This document shows, piece after piece, positions 23,362 through 30,664 of a stretch of DNA of 31,343 nucleotides. The notes beneath the pieces were generated by a model, which did no database searches, was not told the DNA's origin, and saw nothing but the letters and a program-made list of their open reading frames with translations. This stretch comes from JBBRUG01 sp038247995 (GTDB lineage Bacteria > Chloroflexota > Chloroflexia > Chloroflexales > Chloroflexaceae): the NCBI GenBank assembly GCA_038247995.1, contig JBBRUG010000021.1:1-31343 (forward strand), read 5' to 3'. Numbering within the stretch: position 1 is the stretch's first letter; every line of letters starts with the position of its first letter. Both the position numbers and the translations under genes were made by a program.

Positions 23362-24297
23362 ATGCTGAACGTCTTGTTGGAGGTGTTGCTGCCGATCGTT
23401 CTGGTGGCCGGGATCGGGTTCGGACTACGCCGAGCCATGCCGCTCGATCAGGCGACATTGAATCGCACAGTGATCTACGGTTTGAATCCGGCGCTGATTT
23501 TTGTCTCGTTAGTTCGCGCCGATCTCAGCGGCGACGGAGCGCTGCGCATGGTGGCGCTGGCCGTGGGCGTGGTGATCGGCATGGCCCTGATCACGTTGGT
23601 GGTGGCTCTACCGCTAGGCTTACGCGGCGGCACGCTTAGCGCGATGCTGCTGGCAAACATGTTTATGAACTCGGGCAACTATGGCCTGCCCGCAGCACGT
23701 TTCGCCTTTGGCGAAGAGGGTTTTACCCAGGCTGTCTTCTATTTTGTGGTGCAATCGATTCTGGGGCAGACGCTCGGGGTGGCGATTGCGGCGGGCGGCG
23801 GTATGACCGCACAGTCGAACTTGTCGCGCGAGGTGCTCATCCGAGTGCTGCGTATGCCGCAGATCTATGCTGTGCTGGCGGCGTTCTTGGTGCGCTGGAG
23901 CGGTTTCGATCCCGCCGGCGCAACCGGGGCGGCGAGCGGGTTGTGGCGCGGTATCACACTGGTGGGCGAGGCGACCCTGCCGATGATGTTAATTGTCCTG
24001 GGCTTGCAATTGGGCACCGGGGTGCGCTTTGAAGCGCCAGGTCTGATCGCGATCACCACTGGATTGCGGCTGATCGTCTCACCATTGGTGGCCTATGGAT
24101 TGGGGTTGGCGCTAGGACTCAGTGGCGTAAGCCTTGCCGTTGGCGTGATGGTTTCGGGCATGCCGACAGCCGTACACACAACAATTACGGCCTTGGAGTT
24201 CAATAGTCGGCCAGACCTGGTGGTAGGCGTCGTGGTGGCTTCATCAGTAGCGAGCCTGGTGACCCTGAGCGTATTGTTGACATTGTTGACGAGGTGA
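23362..24297 (+). CDS. AEC (auxin efflux carrier) family transporter
   Basis: 311 aa with about ten membrane helices in two halves of five, the Mem_trans fold. Marks: LLPIVLVAGIGFGLRRAMPLDQATLNRTVIYGLNPALIF at the N-terminus, ANMFMNSGNYGLPAARFAFGEEG near residues 99-121 (the family's N-x-G-x-x-GLP segment), and a related VMVSGMPTAVHTTITALEFN in the second half. Bacterial members export or exchange small carboxylates such as malate or malonate; the substrate here is unknown. The ATG at 23362 is the first possible start, since an in-frame TAA lies nine bases upstream. A GGGGAG lies a rather long 13 bases before it. Two tandem terminators stand in the leader, suggesting attenuation. Confidence 0.9.
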   Translation: MLNVLLEVLLPIVLVAGIGFGLRRAMPLDQATLNRTVIYGLNPALIFVSLVRADLSGDGALRMVALAVGVVIGMALITLVVALPLGLRGGTLSAMLLANMFMNSGNYGLPAARFAFGEEGFTQAVFYFVVQSILGQTLGVAIAAGGGMTAQSNLSREVLIRVLRMPQIYAVLAAFLVRWSGFDPAGATGAASGLWRGITLVGEATLPMMLIVLGLQLGTGVRFEAPGLIAITTGLRLIVSPLVAYGLGLALGLSGVSLAVGVMVSGMPTAVHTTITALEFNSRPDLVVGVVVASSVASLVTLSVLLTLLTR

Positions 24298-24439
24298 GGG
24301 TGAGCGGGTGAGCAGGTATAAACGTCTGATGATCTGATGTTTATGTGTCCAGCGTCCATGATTTGCCAAAGGCAAGCCCCGAATGTGGTACAGTAGCGGC
24401 CAGCAACTTAGCGCTAATGAATGATATGAGGAGTTACCA

Positions 24440-25327
24440 ATGGGCGAGCCGCATGGTGTGATCAGTGCGATGCTGACGCCGTTTGTCAGCGATGTTGGGC
24501 CGGTAGACTACGAGTGGTTGCCGGGCTACTTGCGCTTTTTGGAGCAGAGCGGACTGCACGGCGTGCTGGCGCTCGGCACGACGGGCGAGGGGCCATCGAT
24601 GAGCGTTGCCGAGCGTGAGCGGGTGCTCGACACGATTATCGAACATCGCGGCGGGTTGGCAGTGCTGGCCGGTACAGGCTGTGCAGCGCTCACGGAAACG
24701 ATCGCACTGAGCCGTTACGCGGTTGATCGCGGTGCGGACGCTGTGCTAGTGATGCCGCCGTTCTACATCAAGAGCCCCAGCGAGGCCGGCATTCTGGCCT
24801 ACTATCGCGCCCTTGCCGATGCTCTGCCCGCCGAAGCCCGACTGATGCTGTACCACATCCCGCAGGTAACCGGCGTGCCGATTACGCCGCCGATTATCGA
24901 TGGCTTGCTGGAGAGCCACAGCGGCCAGTTTTACGGGATCAAAGACAGCAGCGGCAACTGGGAGCATTCGCAGGGCCTGATCGCCAAATATCCGCAACTG
25001 AAGATCTTCACCGGCAGTGATCGGCTGATCAGCAATGCGCTGGCCCATGGCGCCGCAGGCGCGATCACCGCGCTTTCGAGCGCCTTTCCACGCCTGGCCC
25101 GTGCGGTCTATGACGCTCACCACAACAGTGGCGACGTAGCGGCGGCGCAAGCCCGGCTCACGGCGGTGCGCGATCTAATTGACCCGGTGAATACGCCGCC
25201 GGCGCTCAAGGCTGCCCTGGCGTGGACAAGCGATCTGCCTGAAACCAGCGTACGCTTGCCGCTCACGGCGATGCTCGATGCCGAAGCGACCCGGTTGCGC
25301 GAGGGGTATGATGCGGTGATGGGGTAG
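24440..25327 (+). CDS. DapA-superfamily class I aldolase/lyase
   Basis: 295 aa TIM barrel. The catalytic Schiff-base Lys is Lys168 in GIKDSSG, the general-acid Tyr is Tyr138 in YHIPQVTG, and the substrate carboxylate loop is GTTGEG (46-51). In authentic dihydrodipicolinate synthase an Arg follows the Tyr by five residues (YNxPxR); here that position is Val143, and the usual Tyr in the PPYY region is Phe (MPPFYIKSP). The protein therefore probably cleaves or condenses another 2-oxo acid, such as a 2-keto-3-deoxy sugar acid or 4-hydroxy-2-oxoglutarate, rather than making lysine precursors. The start is supported by GAGGAG six bases before the ATG. It follows the AEC carrier by 142 bp on the same strand. 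Confidence 0.9.
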   Translation: MGEPHGVISAMLTPFVSDVGPVDYEWLPGYLRFLEQSGLHGVLALGTTGEGPSMSVAERERVLDTIIEHRGGLAVLAGTGCAALTETIALSRYAVDRGADAVLVMPPFYIKSPSEAGILAYYRALADALPAEARLMLYHIPQVTGVPITPPIIDGLLESHSGQFYGIKDSSGNWEHSQGLIAKYPQLKIFTGSDRLISNALAHGAAGAITALSSAFPRLARAVYDAHHNSGDVAAAQARLTAVRDLIDPVNTPPALKAALAWTSDLPETSVRLPLTAMLDAEATRLREGYDAVMG

Positions 25328-25337
25328 GCATCAAGAT

Positions 25338-25362
25338 CTGACAGGTCCGCCAAACCGGTCAG
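25338..25362. repeat. Hairpin between convergent genes
   Basis: CTGAC-a-GG (25338-25345) pairs with CC-g-GTCAG (25355-25362) across a nine-base loop. No T-run follows, so it is a weak terminator at best. The sequence type (ACAGGTCCGCCAAACC) resembles palindromes dispersed in other bacterial genomes, from memory. It fills the 50-bp gap between the aldolase and lipoprotein genes. Confidence 0.5.
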
Positions 25363-25377
25363 GTCGCGGCCATGCTG

Positions 25378-25818
25378 TCAGTCGGCGCCGAAGAGCGACA
25401 CAAACAGCAGCGGTGCGGCATCGAGGATTGGCGGGACATACCCGAGCATCAGAACTTGCTGCGAGTCAGCGCGGCCGCGTTGCCAACCGACGGTGCTGAA
25501 CGCCTCAGTATCTGTATTCAGCGCTTCATTTACCGCCCAATCGCCGTTGCTGATCTGAGCGCCGAAATAGCTCTGCACGTTAGCAAAGGTCGTATCGGCG
25601 GGCAGTTCATAGGCGCGGATCTCGCCATTGAGATCTTCGTGCAACGCCGAACGCATCGATTCGGCGATCGAGTCGGCCATGGCATTCTGGCCCGGCTGAA
25701 GTTCAGCCGCGGCAGGATAGCTCGGCACAGCGCTGAAAGCCACCGGCTGCGCACCGCCACACGCGCTCACGATCAGCGCACCGAGCACGAGAACGCACAG
25801 AGCCTTCAGACGCTTCAT
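25378..25818 (-). CDS. Small lipoprotein of unknown function
   Basis: 146 aa. The signal peptide MKRLKALCVLVLGALIVSAC ends in a good lipobox (VSAC), with Cys20 as the expected lipidated residue. The mature part has IAESMRSALHED and a predicted beta section (IRAYELPADTTFANVQSYFGAQI, TVGWQRGRADSQQVLMLGYVP). I do not recognise the family. AAGGAG lies five bases before the ATG. The gene is divergent from the PRiA4b ORF-3-like gene (125 bp apart) and convergent with the aldolase. Confidence 0.8.
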   Translation of the reverse strand: MKRLKALCVLVLGALIVSACGGAQPVAFSAVPSYPAAAELQPGQNAMADSIAESMRSALHEDLNGEIRAYELPADTTFANVQSYFGAQISNGDWAVNEALNTDTEAFSTVGWQRGRADSQQVLMLGYVPPILDAAPLLFVSLFGAD

Positions 25819-25943
25819 TATAACTCCTTGTCGGTGAGCAGCGGCGTATGTGCGCTGATCAGATGTTGCGCAGTTGCAAGGTGCGCGAGCGGGACGTGAA
25901 AGGCTATTAAGTGTAGTATACCGCGAACAGAGGAGAAAACACT

Positions 25944-26504
25944 ATGCCACGTGCAACAGCTACCCCCGAACGCATCTACCAACTAAAGATCACGCTCGAC
26001 GGCAGTAAGCCGCCGATCTGGCGCCGGGTAGAAGTGGCCGACACAATTACGCTGGCCAAACTGCATACGATCGTTCAGGCGGCAATGGGTTGGTACGACT
26101 CGCACCTGCATCAATTTTCCGTCGGTGCTGAGTATTACGGCGTGCCGCACCCCGAGATGGATGTGCGCGATGAGCGCCGGCTCAAGCTGAACCAGGCCCT
26201 GACTGCGCCGCAGCAGAAGATCCGCTATGAGTACGATTTCGGCGATTCCTGGCTCCACGACATTGTGCTGGAGAAGGTGCTCGATCCTGAACCGGGTGTG
26301 AGTTATCCGCGCTGCACAGCCGGCAAGCGTGCCTGCCCGCCTGAAGATTGCGGCGGCGTCTGGGGTTATGCTGAACTTCTAGAGACGATCAGCGACCCAC
26401 AGCATCCCGAGCACGAAGAAATGCGTGAATGGCTCGACGAGGACTTTGATCCGGAGGCGTTCGACCTGGATGAAGTGAATGCGGCATTACGTACGGTGCG
26501 GTAA
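25944..26504 (+). CDS. Plasmid pRiA4b ORF-3-like family protein
   Basis: 186 aa. Family signature segments are all present: YQLKITLDGSKPPIWRRVEV (11-30), LAKLHTIVQAAMGWYDSHLHQF, YEYDFGDSWLHDIVLEKVL, YPRCTAGKRACPPEDCGGVWGY, and an acidic end with PEHEEMREWLDEDFDPEAFDL. The family (PRiA4_ORF3) is widespread in chromosomes and plasmids. Its role is unclear; it has been discussed near DNA-related and mobile functions. The conserved Cys and His residues suggest metal binding, which is inference. GAGGAG lies eight bases before the ATG. No mobile element is seen next to it here. Confidence 0.92.
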   Translation: MPRATATPERIYQLKITLDGSKPPIWRRVEVADTITLAKLHTIVQAAMGWYDSHLHQFSVGAEYYGVPHPEMDVRDERRLKLNQALTAPQQKIRYEYDFGDSWLHDIVLEKVLDPEPGVSYPRCTAGKRACPPEDCGGVWGYAELLETISDPQHPEHEEMREWLDEDFDPEAFDLDEVNAALRTVR

Positions 26505-26534
26505 GTGCGGACCAAGGGCCAACTCAGTCCGGCT

Positions 26535-26646
26535 TTCGTCCTGCGTCCTGCGTCCTTCATTTGTCGAATTGTGAACTGTCAGACTGTCAGACTGCGAACT
26601 GTGGATTGTAGACTGCGGACTGTTCGACTGTTCGACTGTTCGACTG
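26535..26646. repeat. Mixed 7/8-bp tandem array
   Basis: First block: TTCGTCC, TGCGTCC, TGCGTCC (26535-26555). Second block from 26572: TGAACTG, TCAGACTG twice, CGAACTG, TGGATTG, TAGACTG, CGGACTG, then TTCGACTG three times to 26646. Period switches between 7 and 8 within one run. The array fills the gap between two convergent genes and ends 3 bases from the stop codon of the YggS-type gene. Confidence 0.9.
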
Positions 26647-26649
26647 AAA

Positions 26650-27378
26650 TCACCTTGCGCCAAAAATTGCCCGGCCCACGCGCACGATCGTGGCGCCTTC
26701 GGCGATGGCGGCGGCGAAATCGTCGGTCATGCCCATGCTTAGTTCATGCCAGGCGGTTGCGGGAAAGTGCTGGGCGAGTTCATCGCGTAGCTCGCGCAGG
26801 GCGCTAAAAATGGGGCGGGCGGCGTCAGGCTGTTCGACGATCGGTGCGATCGTCATCAGGCCGCGCACTTCCAGCGCCGGGAGCGCGATGATCTGCGCCA
26901 ACTCGGGCAGCAACGCCGCAAGGCCGGCTGGGTTGGCCCGTCCGCGGGGCAGATTGAAGCCTTCTTTGCTCGCCTCGCCGCTCACGTTGAACTGCAACAG
27001 GATCGGGAGCCGTCGCCCAAACGCAGCCGCGCGGCGGTCGAGCGCTTCGGCGAGGCGCAGACTATCGACCGAGTGAACCAGATCGAAGTGTTCGGCAACA
27101 GGGCCGGCTTTATTGCGCTGCAAATGTCCGATCAAGTGCCAGCGCACCTGGGCGCGAAACTCAGCCAGGGCGGCGATCTTATCGACGGCCTCCTGAACCC
27201 GATTCTCGCCCAGATCGCCGGCGCCGGCAGCGATGGCCGCAGCAACCAGTTCCGGCGGATGAGTTTTGCTGACCGCCACAAGCGTCACGGAAGCCGGACC
27301 GCGCCCGGCGGCGCGTGCGGCTGAAGCAATCTGTTCGCGCACCCGAGCAATATTCTCGGCGATGATGAGGTCGTTCAT
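26650..27378 (-). CDS. YggS/PROSC-family pyridoxal phosphate homeostasis protein
   Basis: 242 aa, a single-domain TIM barrel like the N-terminal half of alanine racemase. The PLP Lys is Lys38 in LVAVSKTHP. LGENRVQEAVDK, WHLIGHLQRNK, LVHSVDSLRLAEALD, ILLQFNVSGEASKEGF, LEVRGLMTIAP and ELSMGMTDDFAAAIAEGATIVRVG are the standard family segments in order. It binds PLP and helps keep B6 vitamers and some amino-acid pools balanced; no racemase activity is expected. A short insertion (NLPRGRANPAGL) lies after GF. The ATG overlaps the stop of the upstream gene by 4 bp (ATGA). In many bacteria this gene neighbours division genes; here it does not. Confidence 0.95.
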   Translation of the reverse strand: MNDLIIAENIARVREQIASAARAAGRGPASVTLVAVSKTHPPELVAAAIAAGAGDLGENRVQEAVDKIAALAEFRAQVRWHLIGHLQRNKAGPVAEHFDLVHSVDSLRLAEALDRRAAAFGRRLPILLQFNVSGEASKEGFNLPRGRANPAGLAALLPELAQIIALPALEVRGLMTIAPIVEQPDAARPIFSALRELRDELAQHFPATAWHELSMGMTDDFAAAIAEGATIVRVGRAIFGAR

Positions 27379-27953
27379 GGTTCGGTTGCCAGCAAGCGCT
27401 GCTCGACGGGAGCATCGGGCGGGAGATTGGTGATCAGCAGCAGACCCAACCCCTCGGGCAGCGGGACGGTCAATTCCAGCGGCGTGCTTTCACCAGGACG
27501 CAGCGTTGCACTTCCGCCGCCGCTGGCGATATAGCTTGCGCCCATACTATCGCGCAGTTCAAACGCGCTAATCGGCACGGTTACCTCCGCCGTACTGCGG
27601 TTGGTCACCACGCCGCGCACCGCCAGACCAGCGCTGATTGGGGCGAGTTCGCGCACTTCAATCAGCAGACGCGGCGTTTCGGCAATCGGTTCGAGCGGGT
27701 TGCCCGGCCCACCAAGGCCGAGCGTGCGGCGCAGTTCACGCGCCGTCTCCTGAAGACCTGCCGGCAACGCGCTCAGATCGAGTTGCGGGAGTTGCACTGC
27801 GGGGCCGGATGGCACAGGCTGGCGCGCAAAATGCTCACTCAAGGCCTGATTGCCCAGCCTCAGGCCCCCCCGACTGCTCAACACAATCAGCACAAACGCA
27901 ACGACTACACCTAAAATCCAGATTGGCACACCGCCCGAGGCTTGTCTATCCAT
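27375..27953 (-). CDS. Membrane-anchored protein with a DUF4352-like beta domain
   Basis: 192 aa from the ATG at 27953; a GTG at 27962 would add three residues. One N-terminal membrane helix (IWILGVVVAFVLIVLSS, about residues 11-27) is followed by a proline-rich spacer and a beta-sandwich-like region. That region includes LLIEVRELAPISAGLAVRGVVTNRSTAEVTVPISAFELRDSMGASYIAS and LRPGESTPLELTVPLPEG. The 'vrgvvtNrs...v.v....FeLrD..G..Y' pattern is that of DUF4352/FxLYD-type extracytoplasmic domains. Function unknown. It is coupled by an ATGA overlap to the YggS-type gene, though a functional link is not obvious. Confidence 0.72.
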   Translation of the reverse strand: MDRQASGGVPIWILGVVVAFVLIVLSSRGGLRLGNQALSEHFARQPVPSGPAVQLPQLDLSALPAGLQETARELRRTLGLGGPGNPLEPIAETPRLLIEVRELAPISAGLAVRGVVTNRSTAEVTVPISAFELRDSMGASYIASGGGSATLRPGESTPLELTVPLPEGLGLLLITNLPPDAPVEQRLLATEP

Positions 27954-28091
27954 AAAGCGCACATATCTTCTCTTTACATGATTACATCATACGTACGTTT
28001 TGTTCATTCCTGCTCAATCCTAGCACACATCCCAAATAGCGGCCACCAGTATCCTGTCAGACGAAGTCGGACGGGTTGGGGAAGGGTTTTT

Positions 28092-28114
28092 CGGAGCGGG
28101 CGCAGCCCGCTCCG
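28092..28114. repeat. Perfect 10-bp palindromic hairpin
   Basis: CGGAGCGGGC (28092-28101), loop GCA, GCCCGCTCCG (28105-28114). TTTTT precedes the plus-strand stem at 28087-28091, but no T-run follows on either strand. It lies between divergent genes, so termination is unlikely. I count it with the dispersed GC-rich palindromes. The rest of 27954-28321 holds the second hairpin at 28221-28252 and nothing else I can identify. Confidence 0.7.
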
Positions 28115-28220
28115 AGCCTCAGCCGAACCGCGCAGAAACGCTCAAACCCGCGTACAACCCCTGGCGAACTTCCGCCGAGTTGAACTAGCGCACTGAGCAG
28201 AACAGGTGCGCTACTGACGG

Positions 28221-28252
28221 TTGCTGAAGCGCGTAGCGCGCTCCTCAGGATG
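28221..28252. repeat. Palindromic dispersed repeat, second copy of the 7152-7166 motif
   Basis: AGCGCG-tag-CGCGCT (28228-28242) forms a stem, flanked by CTGA and TCAG. GCGCTCCTCAGGATG (28238-28252) matches GCGCTCTTCAGGATG at 7152-7166 with one mismatch. The ATG at 28250 is part of this repeat, which argues against it as a start codon. Confidence 0.65.
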
Positions 28253-28321
28253 GGCGTGTTCGCGGACGTTGCTCATGTGGTGAGCCTGCACCGGTTGAAA
28301 TCTAATCTATGTGGTACGATC

Positions 28322-29581
28322 ATGACATCCTCCCTTGATCAGAAACCGAACCCAATGCCGAGCCGCACCCGCTGGTATCACAACGCTGCCGCAACACCCA
28401 CAACCGATCTAGCTGCACCTAATAGCGACCCGCCGGCTTTTCACCGCCGGTTACCGGGCTACGCACCCACGCCCCTACACGAAACGCCAACGCTGGCCGC
28501 GCAACTCGGCATTGGGCGGCTCTGGGTGAAGGACGAATCGCAGCGCCTGGGCATGCCCTCGTTCAAGATCCTCGGCGCCGCCTGGGCGGTCTACAAAGCC
28601 ATCGTCGAGCGCCTGGGCGCGGAACCGGCTTGGGCCAGTATCGCCGAACTGGCCGCCCACGTTGCGCGCTTGCAACCGCTGTGCCTGGCCGCCGCCACCG
28701 ACGGCAACCATGGGCGCGCCGTAGCCCGCATGGCCCGCCTGCTCAACTGTTCGGCACGAATCTTTGTGCCCGCCGGTACCGCCGCAGCGCGCATTAGTGC
28801 GATCGCGAGTGAAGGCGCCGACGTGATCGCCGTGAGGGGTAGTTATGACGATGCCGTAGCGCGTTCGGCGGAAGCGGCTGGCCCACAGTGTCTGGTGATC
28901 TCGGACACCTCCTGGCCCGGCTACGAAACGATTCCGCGTTGGGTGATCGACGGTTATGGCACTATTTTTGGCGAGATCGACGCCGAACTTGGTCGGCGGG
29001 GCGAACCACCGCCCGACGTTGTGCTGGTGCAGATGGGCGTCGGCGCGCTCGCCGCCGCCGCGATCGGCCACTATCGTCAAGCCCACCCTGAACGCCTGTC
29101 GGAAACCAGCCGTCGTCCGTCGTCCTTCGGCCATCGTCCCACGATCATCGGCGTGGAGCCCACCCGCGCCGCCTGTGTGCTTGCCTCGCTCGAAGCCGGC
29201 GCACTTCGCCCCGTGCCCGGCCCGCACGACTCGATCATGGCTGGGCTGAACTGTGGGCTACCTTCCATGATCGCCTGGCCGCTGCTGCGCACCGGCATCA
29301 GCGGCGCCCTTGCCATCGACGATGTCTACGCTTGCCAGGGTGTGCGCGATCTGGCCGCCGTCGGCATTACCGCCGGCGAAACCGGCGCTGCGGGCCTCGG
29401 CGGCTTACTGGCCCTGGCCGAACAGCCCGAACTGATGCAGCAGGCCGGGCTCGGCCCAACCAGCCGCGTCCTGATTATCTCCACCGAAGGCGTCACCGAC
29501 CCGGTCGCACGGGCCCGTCTGCTCGCTGCCGACTGTCGGATCGATTGCGTGCTGCAGCGCGTATGTATGGATGGGGCATAA
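28322..29581 (+). CDS. PLP-dependent diaminopropionate ammonia-lyase-like enzyme
   Basis: 419 aa from the ATG at 28322. Fold-type II PLP enzyme. The pattern follows diaminopropionate ammonia-lyase (DpaL/YgeX): an early RWYHN, FHRRLPGYAPTPLHETPTLA, LWVKDESQRLGMPSFKILGAAWA with PLP-Lys82, and AATDGNHGRAVARMARLL, where Asp before GNHG (instead of Ser) marks this family. Later come QMGVGALAAA, IGVEPTRAACVLASLEAG, DSIMAGLNCG, GETGAAGLGG and LIISTEGVTDP. Expected reaction: 2,3-diaminopropionate to pyruvate plus two ammonia. Residues about 260-272 (SETSRRPSSFGHR) look like an extra loop and come from a heptamer array. The start is uncertain: 28250 lies in a repeat, 28355 is also possible, and none has a Shine-Dalgarno. 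Confidence 0.85.
   Translation: MTSSLDQKPNPMPSRTRWYHNAAATPTTDLAAPNSDPPAFHRRLPGYAPTPLHETPTLAAQLGIGRLWVKDESQRLGMPSFKILGAAWAVYKAIVERLGAEPAWASIAELAAHVARLQPLCLAAATDGNHGRAVARMARLLNCSARIFVPAGTAAARISAIASEGADVIAVRGSYDDAVARSAEAAGPQCLVISDTSWPGYETIPRWVIDGYGTIFGEIDAELGRRGEPPPDVVLVQMGVGALAAAAIGHYRQAHPERLSETSRRPSSFGHRPTIIGVEPTRAACVLASLEAGALRPVPGPHDSIMAGLNCGLPSMIAWPLLRTGISGALAIDDVYACQGVRDLAAVGITAGETGAAGLGGLLALAEQPELMQQAGLGPTSRVLIISTEGVTDPVARARLLAADCRIDCVLQRVCMDGA
29111..29138. repeat. Heptad array inside the ammonia-lyase gene
   Basis: Four heptads: CGTCGTC twice, CTTCGGC, CATCGTC. They read in frame as part of SRRPSSFGHRP, between HYRQAHPERL and TIIGVEP, where related enzymes need only a short turn. The unit type resembles the TTCGTCC/TGCGTCC units at 26535-26555. 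Confidence 0.75.
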
Positions 29582-29671
29582 GGATACAGCGTGCTGCGTC
29601 CTTATGCCAGCCTAACTTCTCTGCCCGCCACCGCCGCAGCGCTGAGCGTTGCGCCGCAAAGGAAGAACCCT

Positions 29672-30505
29672 ATGATCCCACTCGGCATCTGTTTCTCCAG
29701 CTTCGGCAGATCCTACGCTGAACTACGCGCCGCCGCTCGTACGGCTGAGACGCTTGGCTACGACTCGATCTGGCTCTGGGATCATTACGTCTCGTGGAAC
29801 GATCCAAGCGAAGCAGTATTGGAATGCTGGACGACACTCAGCGCGCTGGCTGAGGCTACCAGCACGATTCGGCTCGGCCCACTTGTGGCAAACAACACCA
29901 ATCGTCACCCCGGACGCCTGGCTAAGGTTGCCGCTACGCTGCACCTGCTCTCCGGCGAACGGCTCGAACTCGGCATCGGCGCAGGCGGATTGGGCGCCGA
30001 ACAAACGCCCTTCGGCATTGATCAGGGCGACGCGGCAACCCGCGCGGCGCGGCTTGAAGAGGCGTTGCAGATTATCCCGGCGCTCTGGACGGGCGAGCCG
30101 GTGACCTTCGCCGGCCAACACTACCAACTCAGTGGCGCGATCGTTGCGCCAGGACTGGCGAACCCACCCAGAATTATTGTCGGCGGGCGCAGCGCCGCTC
30201 TTGCCCGCCGAGCCGGGCGCTACGCCGATGGGCTCAATCTCCAATGGCGTTTCCGCGACACCTTCCCCGCCATCTTTACCGCCCTCGACGAAGGCTTAAC
30301 CGCCGCCGGGCGCCCACGGGCCGGCTTCGATCTTTCAATCCACGGCGATTGGGCCGATCTTGGCCCCGACCCGTCCGCTACGCTGGCTGCATGGGCAGAC
30401 TTGGGATTTACACGCGCCATCCTGATGGCGCCGAAACCACTGACAACGGACGCCCTCGCAACAACGGCCCAGCAGATCGGGCTGCATAATGCGCGGGCTG
30501 CATAA
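29672..30505 (+). CDS. LLM-class flavin-dependent oxidoreductase
   Basis: 277 aa from the ATG at 29672, which has AGGA upstream; an ATG at 29591 would add 27 residues with no homology. Luciferase-like TIM barrel: IPLGICFSSFGRSYAELRAAARTAETLGYDSIWLWDHYVSW, TIRLGPLVANNTNRHPGRLAKVAATLHLLSGERLELGIGAGG, RAARLEEALQIIPALWTGEPVTFAGQHYQL, RIIVGGRSAALARRAGRYADGLNL. The enzyme uses reduced FMN or coenzyme F420; the sequence alone does not decide which. The RHPGRLAKVAATLHLLSGER segment is the classic cofactor/substrate strip. The last residues (LHNARAA) and the stop codon come from a heptad array. It follows the ammonia-lyase gene by about 90 bp and is probably in one operon with it. Confidence 0.88.
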   Translation: MIPLGICFSSFGRSYAELRAAARTAETLGYDSIWLWDHYVSWNDPSEAVLECWTTLSALAEATSTIRLGPLVANNTNRHPGRLAKVAATLHLLSGERLELGIGAGGLGAEQTPFGIDQGDAATRAARLEEALQIIPALWTGEPVTFAGQHYQLSGAIVAPGLANPPRIIVGGRSAALARRAGRYADGLNLQWRFRDTFPAIFTALDEGLTAAGRPRAGFDLSIHGDWADLGPDPSATLAAWADLGFTRAILMAPKPLTTDALATTAQQIGLHNARAA

Positions 30506-30532
30506 TGCGCGGCTGCATGCTGCATAATGTAC
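30481..30532. repeat. Heptad array spanning the stop of the LLM oxidoreductase
   Basis: Units GCTGCAT and AATGCGC alternate: GCTGCAT (30481), AATGCGC (30488), GCTGCAT (30497), AATGCGC (30504), GCTGCAT (30512), GCTGCAT (30519), AATGTAC (30526), with one or two extra G between some units. The stop codon TAA at 30503-30505 is formed by the junction of two units. Confidence 0.85.
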
Positions 30533-30572
30533 GGGCGGACCTACGTGTCCGCCCGCTCTAGCTCGACTTTTT
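30532..30572 (+). terminator. GC palindrome with downstream T-run, possible terminator
   Basis: CGGGCGGAC (30532-30540), loop CTACGT, GTCCGCCCG (30547-30555), perfect over 9 bp. TTTTT is at 30568-30572, twelve bases after the stem, farther than usual. The palindrome resembles those at 14675-14695 and 22981-23002, so it may be a dispersed repeat that also serves as a terminator. Confidence 0.45.
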
Positions 30573-30598
30573 GCATTGCTGCCTTGCTTCTCCTTACC

Positions 30599-30664
30599 TT
30601 GACAAACGCTATCTCTTCCATTAGATTGCCCTTCCATCTGCTCGCTCCTGATTGCGTGTATAAT
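30599..30664 (+). promoter_or_regulatory. Promoter region for the substrate-binding lipoprotein gene
   Basis: TTGACA (30599-30604) is a perfect -35. Seventeen bases on, TAGATT (30622-30627) matches four of six -10 positions. Downstream, TATAAT at 30659-30664 is a perfect -10 without a good -35. Either would leave a leader of about 220-260 bases. The leader holds a small stem ACTCC/GGGGT (30749-30763) followed by TTTT at 30765-30768, and TACGT/ACGTA (30779-30793 region). I see no gene between 30506 and 30893. Confidence 0.5.

Noticed and set aside
24318..24344. Hairpin ATAAAC/GTTTAT after the AEC gene as a terminator
   Set aside because: The stem is short and AU-rich and no T-run follows.
24440..25327. 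Naming this gene dapA
   Set aside because: The Arg that defines dihydrodipicolinate synthase is replaced by Val, so only the superfamily can be stated.
25944..26504. Mobile element or plasmid remnant around the PRiA4b ORF-3-like gene
   Set aside because: There is no transposase, integrase, attachment site or composition change beside it. The family is common in chromosomes.
28250..28321. ATG at 28250 as the start of the ammonia-lyase gene
   Set aside because: The ATG belongs to a dispersed repeat (28238-28252) and the added 24 residues show no family similarity.
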